Assembly: GCA_903927685.1 (NCBI GenBank)
Contig: CAIYOB010001239.1
Coordinates: forward strand, 1-41,500
Direction of reading: 5' to 3'
Origin: an uncultured Planctomycetaceae bacterium
GTDB lineage: Bacteria > Planctomycetota > Planctomycetia > Pirellulales > Pirellulaceae
Length of the DNA: 41,500 bases
Below are positions 15,020 through 22,851 of the stretch, in pieces (within the stretch, counting starts at the first letter, position 1; the number at the start of each line of letters is the position of its first letter). Position numbers and translations under genes: made by a program. The notes beneath the pieces were generated by a model. That model worked only from the letters and a program-made list of their open reading frames with translations. It searched no databases and was not told where the DNA came from.

Positions 15020-16459
15020 ATGACAAGCCATGTGCCGCGATGCGTGCTGTTGGTCTCGATCTTGGCAGTCGGCCTGCTGTCCACGGTGAGCCCGGCGACG
15101 GAGACGCTGGGAGCCGGAGAGGCGGAGGGCGGGCCCCGGGTCGGCGTGCAGGCCGAGACGGTCATTGACGAGGGAGGCTTGAACTTTGCCCAGGGACCGT
15201 GGGGGACCTGCATCAACGGCCAGACTTTTCAAGAGCAAGCCTTGGCCACGCATCAGGGCTGTCAATACGCCACGTATTTTCACGGCTCCGGCCGGCTCGC
15301 CATCGCCCGCCGCAGGTTGCCCGCGGGGCCTTGGCAGCGGATCCACTTTGACGATTATCGGATCCGCCACAGCGATGTGCACAACGTGGCCGTCCTGGGA
15401 GTCTGCCCGGGCGACGGGACGCTCCATTTGGCCTTCGATCATCACGGGCATCCGCTGCACTATCGCGTCTCGAAGCCGGGCGTGGCTACGCATCCCGACC
15501 GTTTCGCGTGGGACGCGGGCCTGTTCGGGCCGATCACCGATACGCTCGACCAGGCCGAGCCACTACGCGGCGTGACCTATCCCATGTTCGCGCCGGCACC
15601 GGACGGCGGCCTGTTGCTGTACTATCGCACCGGCGGAAGCGGCGACGGCGACTGGCACTTGACCGAGTACGATCCGGCCCAGTCCTGCTGGGCGCCGCCT
15701 CGGCGGTTCCTCGCCAAAGAGGGACTGTTTCAGGAAGACTCATCCCGCTGCGCTTACCTAAATGGTCTTCAATACGACGCCCGCAACCGCTTGCACGTCA
15801 GCTGGTGTTGGCGCGAGACGCCCGACCTGAAATCCAACCATGATCTGCTGTACGCCTGCAGCGACGATCGCGGGCGGACCTGGCAAAACAACGCCGGGCA
15901 GCCGATCGCCCGCAGCGGGCAGACGCCGCTCCGCGTCGACTCGCCCGGCATCCTTGTCGCGCCGCTCGCCTTCGGCTGGGGGATGATGAACCAACTAACT
16001 CAAGACGTCGATGGGCAGGGCCGCGTCCACGTGATGCTGTGGCATAATCCGCTCGACGCGCCCGGCCCCAACCACGACCTCAACGCCTGGCGCTACTTTC
16101 ACTATTGGCGTGATCCGGCGGGGCAATGGCACCGCCAGGCGATGCCGTTCTTCGGACGCAAGCCGCGACTGGTCGTCGACGAGGCCGGCGACGCCCTGCT
16201 GGTCTTCAACAAGGGAACCGACCTGGAATACCACCAGCAGGATCACGGCGGCAAACTGCACGTCGCAGCGGCCACGGCAAAAGCGCACTGGACCGACTGG
16301 CGCGTCGTCTATACGTCGGATCGCGATTACGTCGGCGAACCCCGCGTCGACGTGCTCCGCTGGCGGAGCGAACACACGCTGTCCGTCTATGTTCAGCAGA
16401 AGCCCGCCGAGCCTGGCAAGTCGAGCCCACTGTGGGCGATCGACCTGCAAGTCAACTGA
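15020..16459 (+). CDS. Exported BNR-repeat (BNR_4-like) protein
   Basis: A 479-residue protein with a signal peptide (CVLLVSILAVGLLSTVSPA) and a strong AAAGGAGGGG ribosome-binding site. The body reads as a beta-propeller of the BNR_4 type: GGLNFAQGPWGTCING at the start, HSDVHNVAVLGVCPGDGTLH, DHHGHPLHYRVS, and an Asp-box-like SDDRGRTWQNN. Similar folds are found in sialidase-like proteins and some polysaccharide lyases, so binding or cutting of an exported polysaccharide is likely. Candidate catalytic His and Tyr residues are present (SDVHN, YYRTGG) but are not decisive. It lies downstream of the deleted ceramidase-like gene. Confidence 0.75.
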   Translation: MTSHVPRCVLLVSILAVGLLSTVSPATETLGAGEAEGGPRVGVQAETVIDEGGLNFAQGPWGTCINGQTFQEQALATHQGCQYATYFHGSGRLAIARRRLPAGPWQRIHFDDYRIRHSDVHNVAVLGVCPGDGTLHLAFDHHGHPLHYRVSKPGVATHPDRFAWDAGLFGPITDTLDQAEPLRGVTYPMFAPAPDGGLLLYYRTGGSGDGDWHLTEYDPAQSCWAPPRRFLAKEGLFQEDSSRCAYLNGLQYDARNRLHVSWCWRETPDLKSNHDLLYACSDDRGRTWQNNAGQPIARSGQTPLRVDSPGILVAPLAFGWGMMNQLTQDVDGQGRVHVMLWHNPLDAPGPNHDLNAWRYFHYWRDPAGQWHRQAMPFFGRKPRLVVDEAGDALLVFNKGTDLEYHQQDHGGKLHVAAATAKAHWTDWRVVYTSDRDYVGEPRVDVLRWRSEHTLSVYVQQKPAEPGKSSPLWAIDLQVN

Positions 16460-16535
16460 TGTTGGAACAAAAGGGACACCCCTAAACCTCCTGGTCGCGG
16501 CCCTGCTGCAGGGGACGACCCCGCGACGCGTCCGC

Positions 16536-16817
16536 TTACTGGGCGAACCACAAGCGTTCACTGAACGTATCGCCAGCGTCGATTTCTACCAGGTCGTGGA
16601 TCAGCACCATCTTCAGTACCCGCAGCAGATCGAGCTGCGGCTGCTGGGCGTGCTCCAGTAACAGAATCGCCATCACCCCCAGGTGCCACGAGTGCTCCGC
16701 GTCGTTCTCCTGCCGCGTTTTGTCGGTAAGCCACGTGCGGCGGAAGACCTGCTTCAGCTTGTCAATCTCGACGCTGAATTCAACTTGCTTGGCCAATCGC
16801 GAATCGTTGGTGGTCAT
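16536..16817 (-). pseudogene. HD-domain nucleotidase-like protein, C-terminally truncated
   Basis: The first 93 residues of an HD phosphohydrolase of the YfbR/HDDC2 type (5'-deoxynucleotidase-like), normally about 190 residues. The first His (NDAEHSWHLGV) and the His-Asp pair (VLIHDLVEIDAGD) are present; the sequence leaves the family after DAGDTFSERLW and stops at 16536. The second half and its metal-ligand Asp are missing. The 76 nt between its stop and the end of the BNR gene show no family similarity. Deletion or insertion removed the end. Confidence 0.7.
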
Positions 16818-17094
16818 GGAGTTGCTCGGCGATTCAGGGACGGTCGGTCAGTGGAAGGGTGACATGTCGCCGCTGGCCCCGCAGCCGGAGCTGGCAGCCG
16901 CCACACTTGGCCCGTACAGGTCAGCCGTGATTCTGAGTTTCACGACGATGGCCAGCACGGCACCCCCAAGAGGAATTCGACCTGACAGTGCGGGTTCAGC
17001 GATGATTGGGGCCAATACGGCATCCGCCGCGGTGCGGCCGGCAAGTGCTACACGGTGGGCTGGTGTTCTCGCTGTCGCTGGGTTCGCTGCCATG

Positions 17095-17727
17095 TCATCG
17101 AGAGGCCGGAAGCCGGCCCGGATGCGGAAGACCAGGGCCGCGGCTTCGTTCCGCCGCAACTCGAAACAAGGCAATCACCGTGAGCAAGAGTAGCACCAAC
17201 AACACATCCTGTGGGAGCGTAAAGTTCGGCACCAAGTACTTCCCAATCGCAAGCATGCAGGCCACGGCAAAGGTCAGAAACAGCAGTTGACGAATGGAGA
17301 ACTGCATTCCCGTGGCTGCGGTCTGGTCTGCCCCGACGAGGCTAATTCGGAGCCCCAACCATCGAGCCGGCAACACGACGCCCGCAATCAGGACTGTTTC
17401 GACGAGCAGGGCAAGGTCCAACCCCTCGCCGTCTGGTTCATCAAGGCCGAAGCAGAATAGCAGTCCCAGATAGCCGATGCCTGCGATCTCACCGAACAGT
17501 CGTTTCCACCAGGAACTCGTTCCCAAGCCGGCCCAGATGCCCAATAGGCCCGCTTGGCTGAAGAGGATGCCCAACAAGACGTCGAGAGTCAAGTTCGGGA
17601 CCGATCTGTCTACCCACGCATACAGCCTCCACCACGCCAGGCCGATCGTGACGTGGCTCACGACCAACCCGAAAATCCTGCGTCGCAGATTCGCGGGAAT
17701 CGGACCGTCTTTGGGGAGTTCTGTCAT
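17095..17727 (-). CDS. Planctomycete multi-pass membrane protein, possibly frameshifted at its end
   Basis: A 210-residue integral membrane protein of unknown function. Hydrophobic segments include IFGLVVSHVTIGLAWW, VLLGILFSQAGLLGIWAGL, LALLVETVLIAGVVL and VLLVLLLLTVIALF. The stretch FSIRQLLFLTFAVACMLAIG is a hallmark of a group of planctomycete membrane proteins. The final 25 residues (AERSRGPGLPHPGRLPASR) are unlike a membrane protein. A neighbouring frame continues leftward (17174 to 16848) with GGAVLAIVVKLRITADLYG, which resembles how such proteins usually end, so a frameshift near 17130-17160 is possible. The second Met (17727) was preferred to 17736 because GCCAGG lies just upstream. 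Confidence 0.55.
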   Translation of the reverse strand: MTELPKDGPIPANLRRRIFGLVVSHVTIGLAWWRLYAWVDRSVPNLTLDVLLGILFSQAGLLGIWAGLGTSSWWKRLFGEIAGIGYLGLLFCFGLDEPDGEGLDLALLVETVLIAGVVLPARWLGLRISLVGADQTAATGMQFSIRQLLFLTFAVACMLAIGKYLVPNFTLPQDVLLVLLLLTVIALFRVAAERSRGPGLPHPGRLPASR

Positions 17728-17752
17728 GCCTGGCACTCAAGCCGGGGACAAG

Positions 17753-18130
17753 TCAGTTCAATCGCAAGAAGATGTCGCCATTCGGGCAACCCACCGCGTG
17801 CACGTCATCCGCCTTTCCGGTCGCCACGGCACGACGCTGCTCTGGGAATCGGACCGTCTCCGGACGGTTGCCCAGTGGATTGTACACCACCGTGCCGTGC
17901 TGGAACTCCCGGCTCACCGTGCCATCGGGACGCGATTGTCGCTCCGCAGTTGGCTCTCCCAGGCTCCGCTCCCAAGACCGATAGCACTCCATGAAATAGC
18001 CGTTGATGAACTGGGCCGTCTGCGGCGTCCGGCGATCATTGGCGTTGGCGATGATGATCGCCTGCTGGCCCATCGCCTGCCGGACTTCGCGGATCAGTTC
18101 CAGCCGGCTGGGATCTGGATCTGGGGTCAA
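17753..18130 (-). pseudogene. Putative glycoside-hydrolase-like (GHL15-like) fragment with internal deletion
   Basis: The 125-codon frame resembles the C-terminal part of a planctomycete hypothetical glycosidase family: SRLELIREVRQAMGQQAIII, then FINGYFMECYRS, then REFQHGTVVYNPLGN and a final NGDIFLRLN. Between CYRS and WERSLGEP about a hundred residues of the usual sequence seem missing. The 5' end is cut at a tandem repeat and the second RAYT element (from 18118), so the N-terminal catalytic part is gone. Family assignment is from memory of motifs and is tentative; that it is a remnant is more certain. Confidence 0.5.
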
Positions 18131-18155
18131 CTCTTGGATCTGGGGTCAACTCTTG
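18118..18155 (+). repeat. Tandem duplication of a 19-nt unit
   Basis: GATCTGGGGTCAACTCTTG occurs twice without spacer, 18118-18136 and 18137-18155 (19/19). The second copy runs into the left end of the degenerate RAYT element, so the duplication arose at, or during insertion of, that element end. Confidence 0.85.
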
Positions 18156-18714
18156 ACACTTGACAAACGGCAGCGAGGATGACTGGATCTGCGACATCAT
18201 GACACGACCAGTTCGAGTGGATTCTGCTGACGCCGTCTACCACGTGACCGCACGTGGCAACGAACCCAAGCCGATCTTTCGCGACGATCCTGACCGGGAG
18301 AAGTTCCTGGAGACGCTAGAAGAGATGGTCCAGGGGTTCGGGAGGGTGGTGCATTCCAAGGACTGGTGCTTGGCGGCGAATCACTCTGGAAGCGGGCCGA
18401 GAGGTGTTGGACCAAGCCGCAGGCGACGAGGAACTCCACTGGCGTCGGCGCGCGGCGGCAGATCAGGTGTCGGCTCGGGTCGCATCGTTGGTCGCGTCCG
18501 AGAACGACCGCCGTGTCGGCTGTCGCCATGTGGCTGCTCGTCCGCATCGGCGGCCAGCGGATGACGCAGGTTGCCAAGGAGTATGGTTACCGCGATGGCA
18601 GCGGAGTCCTGCGCGTCGTGCAGCGATTGGAAGCCGCCGCCAAATCGGATTTGGCTCTGGCCCGCCGGCTTCAACAATTGGCCGATCATGTGTCAAGTTT
18701 CAAGAGTTGACACC
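18142..18714 (+). mobile_element. Degenerate RAYT element with imperfect inverted repeats
   Basis: A 573-bp element. Left end 18142-18167 begins GGGGTCAACTCTTGACACTT; right end 18689-18714 in reverse complement begins GGTGTCAACTCTTGAAACTT; 23 of 26 positions match. Each end holds the small hairpin GTCAA-CTC-TTGAC. It contains a broken transposase gene. It separates the glycosidase-like fragment from the IS66 remnant. Confidence 0.7.
18199..18710 (+). pseudogene. RAYT transposase, internally deleted and frameshifted
   Basis: The N-terminus is typical (TRPVRVDSADAVYHVTARGN, then FRDDPDREKFLETL) but after VVHSKDWCLAANH, where the HUH motif and catalytic region should follow, the sequence breaks off. 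The C-terminal helix-turn-helix-like tail is found in another frame (AMWLLVRIGGQRMTQVAKEY, then RDGSGVLRVVQRLEA), ending at 18710 inside the right inverted repeat. The HUH residues and the catalytic Tyr are lost, so it cannot be active. Confidence 0.75.
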
Positions 18715-18840
18715 ATGACATGGCGGCCGGATGATCCGCTCGGATTGATTATTGTCGATCGGCAGCCGGCCATCACGCAAGTCCACCTGCAAGGCCGACC
18801 ACTGGTTGTTCAGATAGCCCACCGCCTGTCCCGTCGACCG
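18715..18840 (-). pseudogene. IS66-family transposase remnant
   Basis: Read on the minus strand from about 18840 to 18715, the frame gives RRSTGQAVGYLNNQWSALQ, then DGRLPIDNNQSERIIRPPC, the conserved C-terminal block of IS66 TnpC transposases, including the DNN-x-x-ER catalytic motif. Only about 42 codons are left. On the low-coordinate side it abuts the right end of the degenerate RAYT element; on the other it merges into the end of a hypothetical gene. No IS66 ends or accessory genes were seen. Confidence 0.75.
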
Positions 18841-19334
18841 GCGACTGCCCTGCCCGCAGGCGACTCGCGGGCTGGATCGTGAACTTGCACGACGCCGAAC
18901 AGGGAGAAGGCCGCTGGACCGTCTTGAGCGGCATTGGTCAGCGTGATCGTGTACGTATCCCCGGATTCGGGTTCGAGGGAAGTACCGGCGAGCGGCCGGG
19001 GCGGGTGATCGTCGGTCAAGCGGCGGCCGACGCTCTGGTCCTCACTGACTTTGCTGGACAGTCTCAGGTTCCTGGCCTGGATGTCGCCGGCCGCCAGCGC
19101 CATCGAGGTCCGGTCGCCGAGCCGCACGTTTGTGATATCGCGAGATTCGCCGCCCCGCAGCACGACGCCCCATACGGCTGCCTGGGCGGGCTCGTGCAGG
19201 AAGCCGCTGCTCGGTCTCTCGGTCTTCGCCGAAGTCACCTTCAGGACAGTCGTTACGGACATCGCAACCGGCTCCCGGTCGCCACCCGCATGTCGACAGG
19301 GCCCGTCGGGCAAACGATAATGTTGGAGCGTCAC
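18810..19334 (-). CDS. Hypothetical protein, 3' end disrupted by the IS66 remnant
   Basis: A 174-residue frame not recognised as any family. It has a plausible protein pattern with beta-strand-like alternation (AMSVTTVLKVTSAKTERPSS, AVWGVVLRGGESRDITNVRL, SGDTYTITLTNAAQDGPAAF). The last 20 or so residues (AGRAVAGRRDRRWAI) are read from IS66-derived DNA, so the native end is lost. The true start is unclear: 19334 or an internal Met at 19262. It is divergent from the papain/hydrolase gene, 60 nt away. It may be part of a larger exported protein. Confidence 0.35.
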   Translation of the reverse strand: MTLQHYRLPDGPCRHAGGDREPVAMSVTTVLKVTSAKTERPSSGFLHEPAQAAVWGVVLRGGESRDITNVRLGDRTSMALAAGDIQARNLRLSSKVSEDQSVGRRLTDDHPPRPLAGTSLEPESGDTYTITLTNAAQDGPAAFSLFGVVQVHDPARESPAGRAVAGRRDRRWAI

Positions 19335-19394
19335 CCCGTCCCTGCGTAACGGCTCGCAAGTCCCATCGAACCTCTTTCAATAAGGTGCCATGTC

Positions 19395-21527
19395 ATGGCC
19401 AAAGCAGCTCTCGACCGCAAACTGGACGTTCGTCCCGACCGACTCGATCTGAGGGATCGCGAGTACCAACCGCCGCTGGTCTCGCTCCCGGAGGAATACC
19501 CTTCCGCGGAGATCCAGTCGACCTTGCTTCCGCGGTACCGAGACATGGTCCTGGATCAATTCAACGAAGGGGCCTGTACCGGTTTCGGCTTGGCCTGCGT
19601 CATCAATTTTCTGCAGTGGACGCGGCCGTTCCGCCAGCGGGCGCTGCTGAAGCTGGACTTTCCGCCGCCGGAGCCGATCGCCAAGGTCAGTCCGCGGATG
19701 CTGTACCACCTGGCCCGGTTCTACGACGAATGGCCAGGCGAAGACTATGAGGGGTCAAGCTGTCGCGGGGCGATGAAGGGGTGGCATCGGCACGGCGTGT
19801 GCGCCGAGGACTTATGGCCCTACGCCGACCAGCAGGGCAAGTTCGTGCCGCCGCGGGAAGGCTGGCAGCGGGATGCCGCCAAGCGGATCCTGGGCGCGTA
19901 CTACCGCATCAACCGAGCCTCGGTCAGCGACATGCAAGCGGCGGTGTACGAAACCGGCGCGATCTACGTCTCGGCCCAGGTTCATGCGGGCTGGGCCGTG
20001 CCAGCCAGCGACTTGGCCCCGCCCGTGATTCCGCCCAGCACGCAAGACCCCGGCGGGCACGCGTTCGCGATTATCGGCTATACGCCGCGCGGCTTGATCG
20101 TTCAGAATTCGTGGGGCCAAGACTGGGGCTTCCACGGCTTCGCCATTTTGCCCTACGCAGACTGGATCCAAAATGGCATGGATGCCTGGGTCGCAGCGTT
20201 GGGCGTGCCGGCGGGAGTGGCGTTGGACAGTCGCGGCGCCAGCGCGGAACCACGCGCGAGCGACGCCTTTCGCGGCACCGCCTTTGGCGTCGAGGACCGC
20301 AACCGTCCGGCTGGGAAGTGGTTCTTCGGTGGCGGACAGCAGGCCGTTTCGCACAAGTACAAGAATCCGAGCGTGGCGCCGTGGACCGACGAACGGGCGT
20401 ACCATCATCTGCTGGTGATGGGCAACAACGGTCAACCGCTCAATCGCCTGGTGTCCTGCGAGAACGCCCAAGCAGCCGTTGCGGAGGTGTGCCAGACGCG
20501 AGTCCGTCAGTGGCTGGCCGGCGGGGCACGAACGAAATTGGCGATTTACGCCCACGGCGGGCTCAACTCGGAGGAGGACGCGGTCCAACGCACCCGGATC
20601 ATGGCCCCCTATTTCTTCGAGAACGGCGTCTACCCGTTGTTCATCGCCTGGCGGACAGGGTTCCTGGAGACGCTGGGGCAGATCTTCAAGGACAACCTGC
20701 CGGATGTGAGCGAACTGCTGGGCGAGCCGGCCAGCGGACTGTCCAACGATCTCGGCGGCTTGTCTCGAGGGCTGGGCGAACACCTGGCGGACGCCCGCGA
20801 CCGCACGGTCGAACTGGCTGCCGAGCGGCTGATGAAGCCGGTCTGGTCCCAGATGAAGCAGAATGCCCAGGCGGCGACTTTGGCGGGCCAGGGACTGGGG
20901 TTGCTCGCGGGCCACCTCAAACGCCTGGCCGCCGATCACGCCGGCCTGGAAATCCACCTGATCGGGCATTCGGCCGGCTCGATCCTGCATGGGAACTTGC
21001 TCGACCTGTTGCGGCGAGCGAAAGTCCCCGCGGCCAGCTGCACGCTGTTCGCCCCGGCCTGTACGGTAAGCTTCGCGCTGGAGCATTACGGAAAAGCGAT
21101 CACCGGCGGGACGCTGGCTCCTGACGCCCTCTTCGTCGAAAACCTGAGCGAAGAACGCGAACAGGCCGACTCGGTGGGGCCGTACGGCAAGTCTTTGCTG
21201 TACCTGGTGAGCCGCGCACTGGAAGAGTTCCACAAGATGCCGCTGCTCGGCAAATCGCTCGAATGGACGGAAGCCGACAGCGGCCGGCGGAACCAGTTGT
21301 TCGGTGCGGCCGGCGCCGCCGACGTAGCCGCCTGGCAGACGTTCGTCCACGCTCAGCAACTGAACGCCCCGACGTTATGCCGGACAGCAACCGTCTCGGA
21401 TGGCTTGGGACGCATTCCCAGCGCTCACGGTTCGTTCGACAACGACGTGGCGGTGATCACGCGGACGATCGAACGTGCCAAGGGAGCGAAAGCCAAGCCG
21501 GCGGTCGAATGCCTGCGAGGTTTCTAA
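19395..21527 (+). CDS. Papain-like (C1) peptidase fused to an alpha/beta hydrolase
   Basis: A 710-residue two-domain protein without an evident signal peptide. Residues of about 25-270 are a C1 papain-family peptidase: Gln55 and nucleophile Cys61 in DQFNEGACTGFG, His222 in GGHAFAIIGY, and Asn238 in QNSWGQDWGFHGFAIL, a complete catalytic set. Residues of about 370-700 are an alpha/beta hydrolase: the oxyanion strand AIYAHGGLNSEED and the nucleophile elbow GHSAG with Ser526 in IHLIGHSAGSILHG; the acid and His are not certain (GSFDNDVAVI near the end is a candidate region). Such a pairing suggests cleavage of both a peptide and an ester or lipid, or one domain processing the other's substrate. 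No operon partner on the same strand. Start ATG at 19395 lies 60 nt from the divergent frame, without a strong ribosome-binding site. Confidence 0.8.
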   Translation: MAKAALDRKLDVRPDRLDLRDREYQPPLVSLPEEYPSAEIQSTLLPRYRDMVLDQFNEGACTGFGLACVINFLQWTRPFRQRALLKLDFPPPEPIAKVSPRMLYHLARFYDEWPGEDYEGSSCRGAMKGWHRHGVCAEDLWPYADQQGKFVPPREGWQRDAAKRILGAYYRINRASVSDMQAAVYETGAIYVSAQVHAGWAVPASDLAPPVIPPSTQDPGGHAFAIIGYTPRGLIVQNSWGQDWGFHGFAILPYADWIQNGMDAWVAALGVPAGVALDSRGASAEPRASDAFRGTAFGVEDRNRPAGKWFFGGGQQAVSHKYKNPSVAPWTDERAYHHLLVMGNNGQPLNRLVSCENAQAAVAEVCQTRVRQWLAGGARTKLAIYAHGGLNSEEDAVQRTRIMAPYFFENGVYPLFIAWRTGFLETLGQIFKDNLPDVSELLGEPASGLSNDLGGLSRGLGEHLADARDRTVELAAERLMKPVWSQMKQNAQAATLAGQGLGLLAGHLKRLAADHAGLEIHLIGHSAGSILHGNLLDLLRRAKVPAASCTLFAPACTVSFALEHYGKAITGGTLAPDALFVENLSEEREQADSVGPYGKSLLYLVSRALEEFHKMPLLGKSLEWTEADSGRRNQLFGAAGAADVAAWQTFVHAQQLNAPTLCRTATVSDGLGRIPSAHGSFDNDVAVITRTIERAKGAKAKPAVECLRGF

Positions 21528-21556
21528 CGACCCGGGAGGCATGTCAAGCGGGAACG

Positions 21557-22849
21557 TCAAGCCGAGCCGCTGGCCGGGCTGTCGTCCAACCGGCCGTGGC
21601 GTCGCATCGCCGGGAACAGCCCCAGCGACAGCAACACGACCAGCACGGTGCCCAGCCCTCCGCTGACGACGGACACCGTGGGGCCAAACGCCGGATCGCC
21701 GGGCCGCTCGAACCAGTGGGCGACGGTCCCCGATTCGAATTCCCCCAACTCGTTCGAGATGCCGATAAACATCCCATTGATGGCCGAGACGCGCCCGCGC
21801 ATGGCGTCCGGCGTCCACAACTGGACCAGCGAATGGCGGATCACGACGCTGACCATGTCGAACGCGCCGGTCAGGAAGAGCGCCCCCCAGGCCAGCCAGA
21901 ACGAACGCGACACGCCAAATACGACAGTCGCCAGGCCGAATCCGGCCACGGACCACAACAGTGCCCTGCCCGCACGCTGGAGCGGCGGGCGATGTGTAAG
22001 AATGTACGAAGTCAGCAGGGCGCCCAACCCCGGCGCCGCCCGCAACCAGCCCAACCCGTCCGCGCCGGAGTGCAGAATCACCTTGGCGTAGACGGGCAAC
22101 AAGGCCGTCGCCCCGCCCAGCAGGACGGCGAACATGTCCAGGGAGACGGCTCCCAGAATCAACTTGGTCCGCCACACAAACGCCGCGCCGGCAAACAGAC
22201 TCTGCAGTCCGATCCGCTCCTGATGAGCCGCGGGCGGCCGCGGGTGCAGGCTGCTGACGGCGGCAATAAAGGCCAGCCCCAACACCGCGTCCAACACATA
22301 CACTCCGAAGACGCCGCCCGTCCAGGCGATCATCAGCCCGCCCGCGGCCGGGCCGACGACGGTGGCCAGTTGAAATCCGGACGTGCTCCACGTGACCGCG
22401 TTGGTGAACCGGGTTCGCGGCACGATCAGCGGCAGCAAGGCCGATTTACCGGGCAGCAAGAACGAGCGGGCCACGCCATTCAAGAACAGGCACCCGTAGA
22501 TCCAGCGATAGTCGGCGTGCGTCCACGCGATGCCGGCCAGCACCAACGAGCAAGCCGCCATCACGGCCAGGGCCACGACGATCACATGCCGGCGGTCCAG
22601 CCGATCGACGACTTGTCCCGCCGGCAGCGCCAGCAAGACCACGGGAATCACTTGGACCAATCCGATCAGGCCCAGATCCAGCGTCCGACCGGTCCGTTCG
22701 TAAATGTCCCAGCCGACCGCCACGAACTGCATCTGGGCGCCCAGGATGGCCAGGAAGTTGCCGCCCCAATACCGGCGGAACTCCGGGATCCGGAGCGCCG
22801 CATAGGCGTCGTGGGGAAGCGGCGAATCGTCGAGCGTAGGCTGGGACAT
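21557..22849 (-). CDS. MFS transporter (enterobactin-exporter-like group)
   Basis: A 430-residue major-facilitator permease with about 12 hydrophobic segments. The cytoplasmic loop motif LPAGQVVDRLDRRHVIVV between helices 2 and 3 is typical, and the second-half loop TPDAMRGRVSAINGMFIG places it in the MFS_3 group that includes exporters of siderophores and drugs. The ATG at 22849 lies 3 nt after the stop of the upstream exported Gfo/Idh gene; a GTG at 22855 would overlap it. So it is the last gene of an SDR - Gfo/Idh - MFS operon. Substrate unknown; a sugar or sugar derivative is inferred from context. Confidence 0.85.
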   Translation of the reverse strand: MSQPTLDDSPLPHDAYAALRIPEFRRYWGGNFLAILGAQMQFVAVGWDIYERTGRTLDLGLIGLVQVIPVVLLALPAGQVVDRLDRRHVIVVALAVMAACSLVLAGIAWTHADYRWIYGCLFLNGVARSFLLPGKSALLPLIVPRTRFTNAVTWSTSGFQLATVVGPAAGGLMIAWTGGVFGVYVLDAVLGLAFIAAVSSLHPRPPAAHQERIGLQSLFAGAAFVWRTKLILGAVSLDMFAVLLGGATALLPVYAKVILHSGADGLGWLRAAPGLGALLTSYILTHRPPLQRAGRALLWSVAGFGLATVVFGVSRSFWLAWGALFLTGAFDMVSVVIRHSLVQLWTPDAMRGRVSAINGMFIGISNELGEFESGTVAHWFERPGDPAFGPTVSVVSGGLGTVLVVLLSLGLFPAMRRHGRLDDSPASGSA

Positions 22850-22851
22850 GC

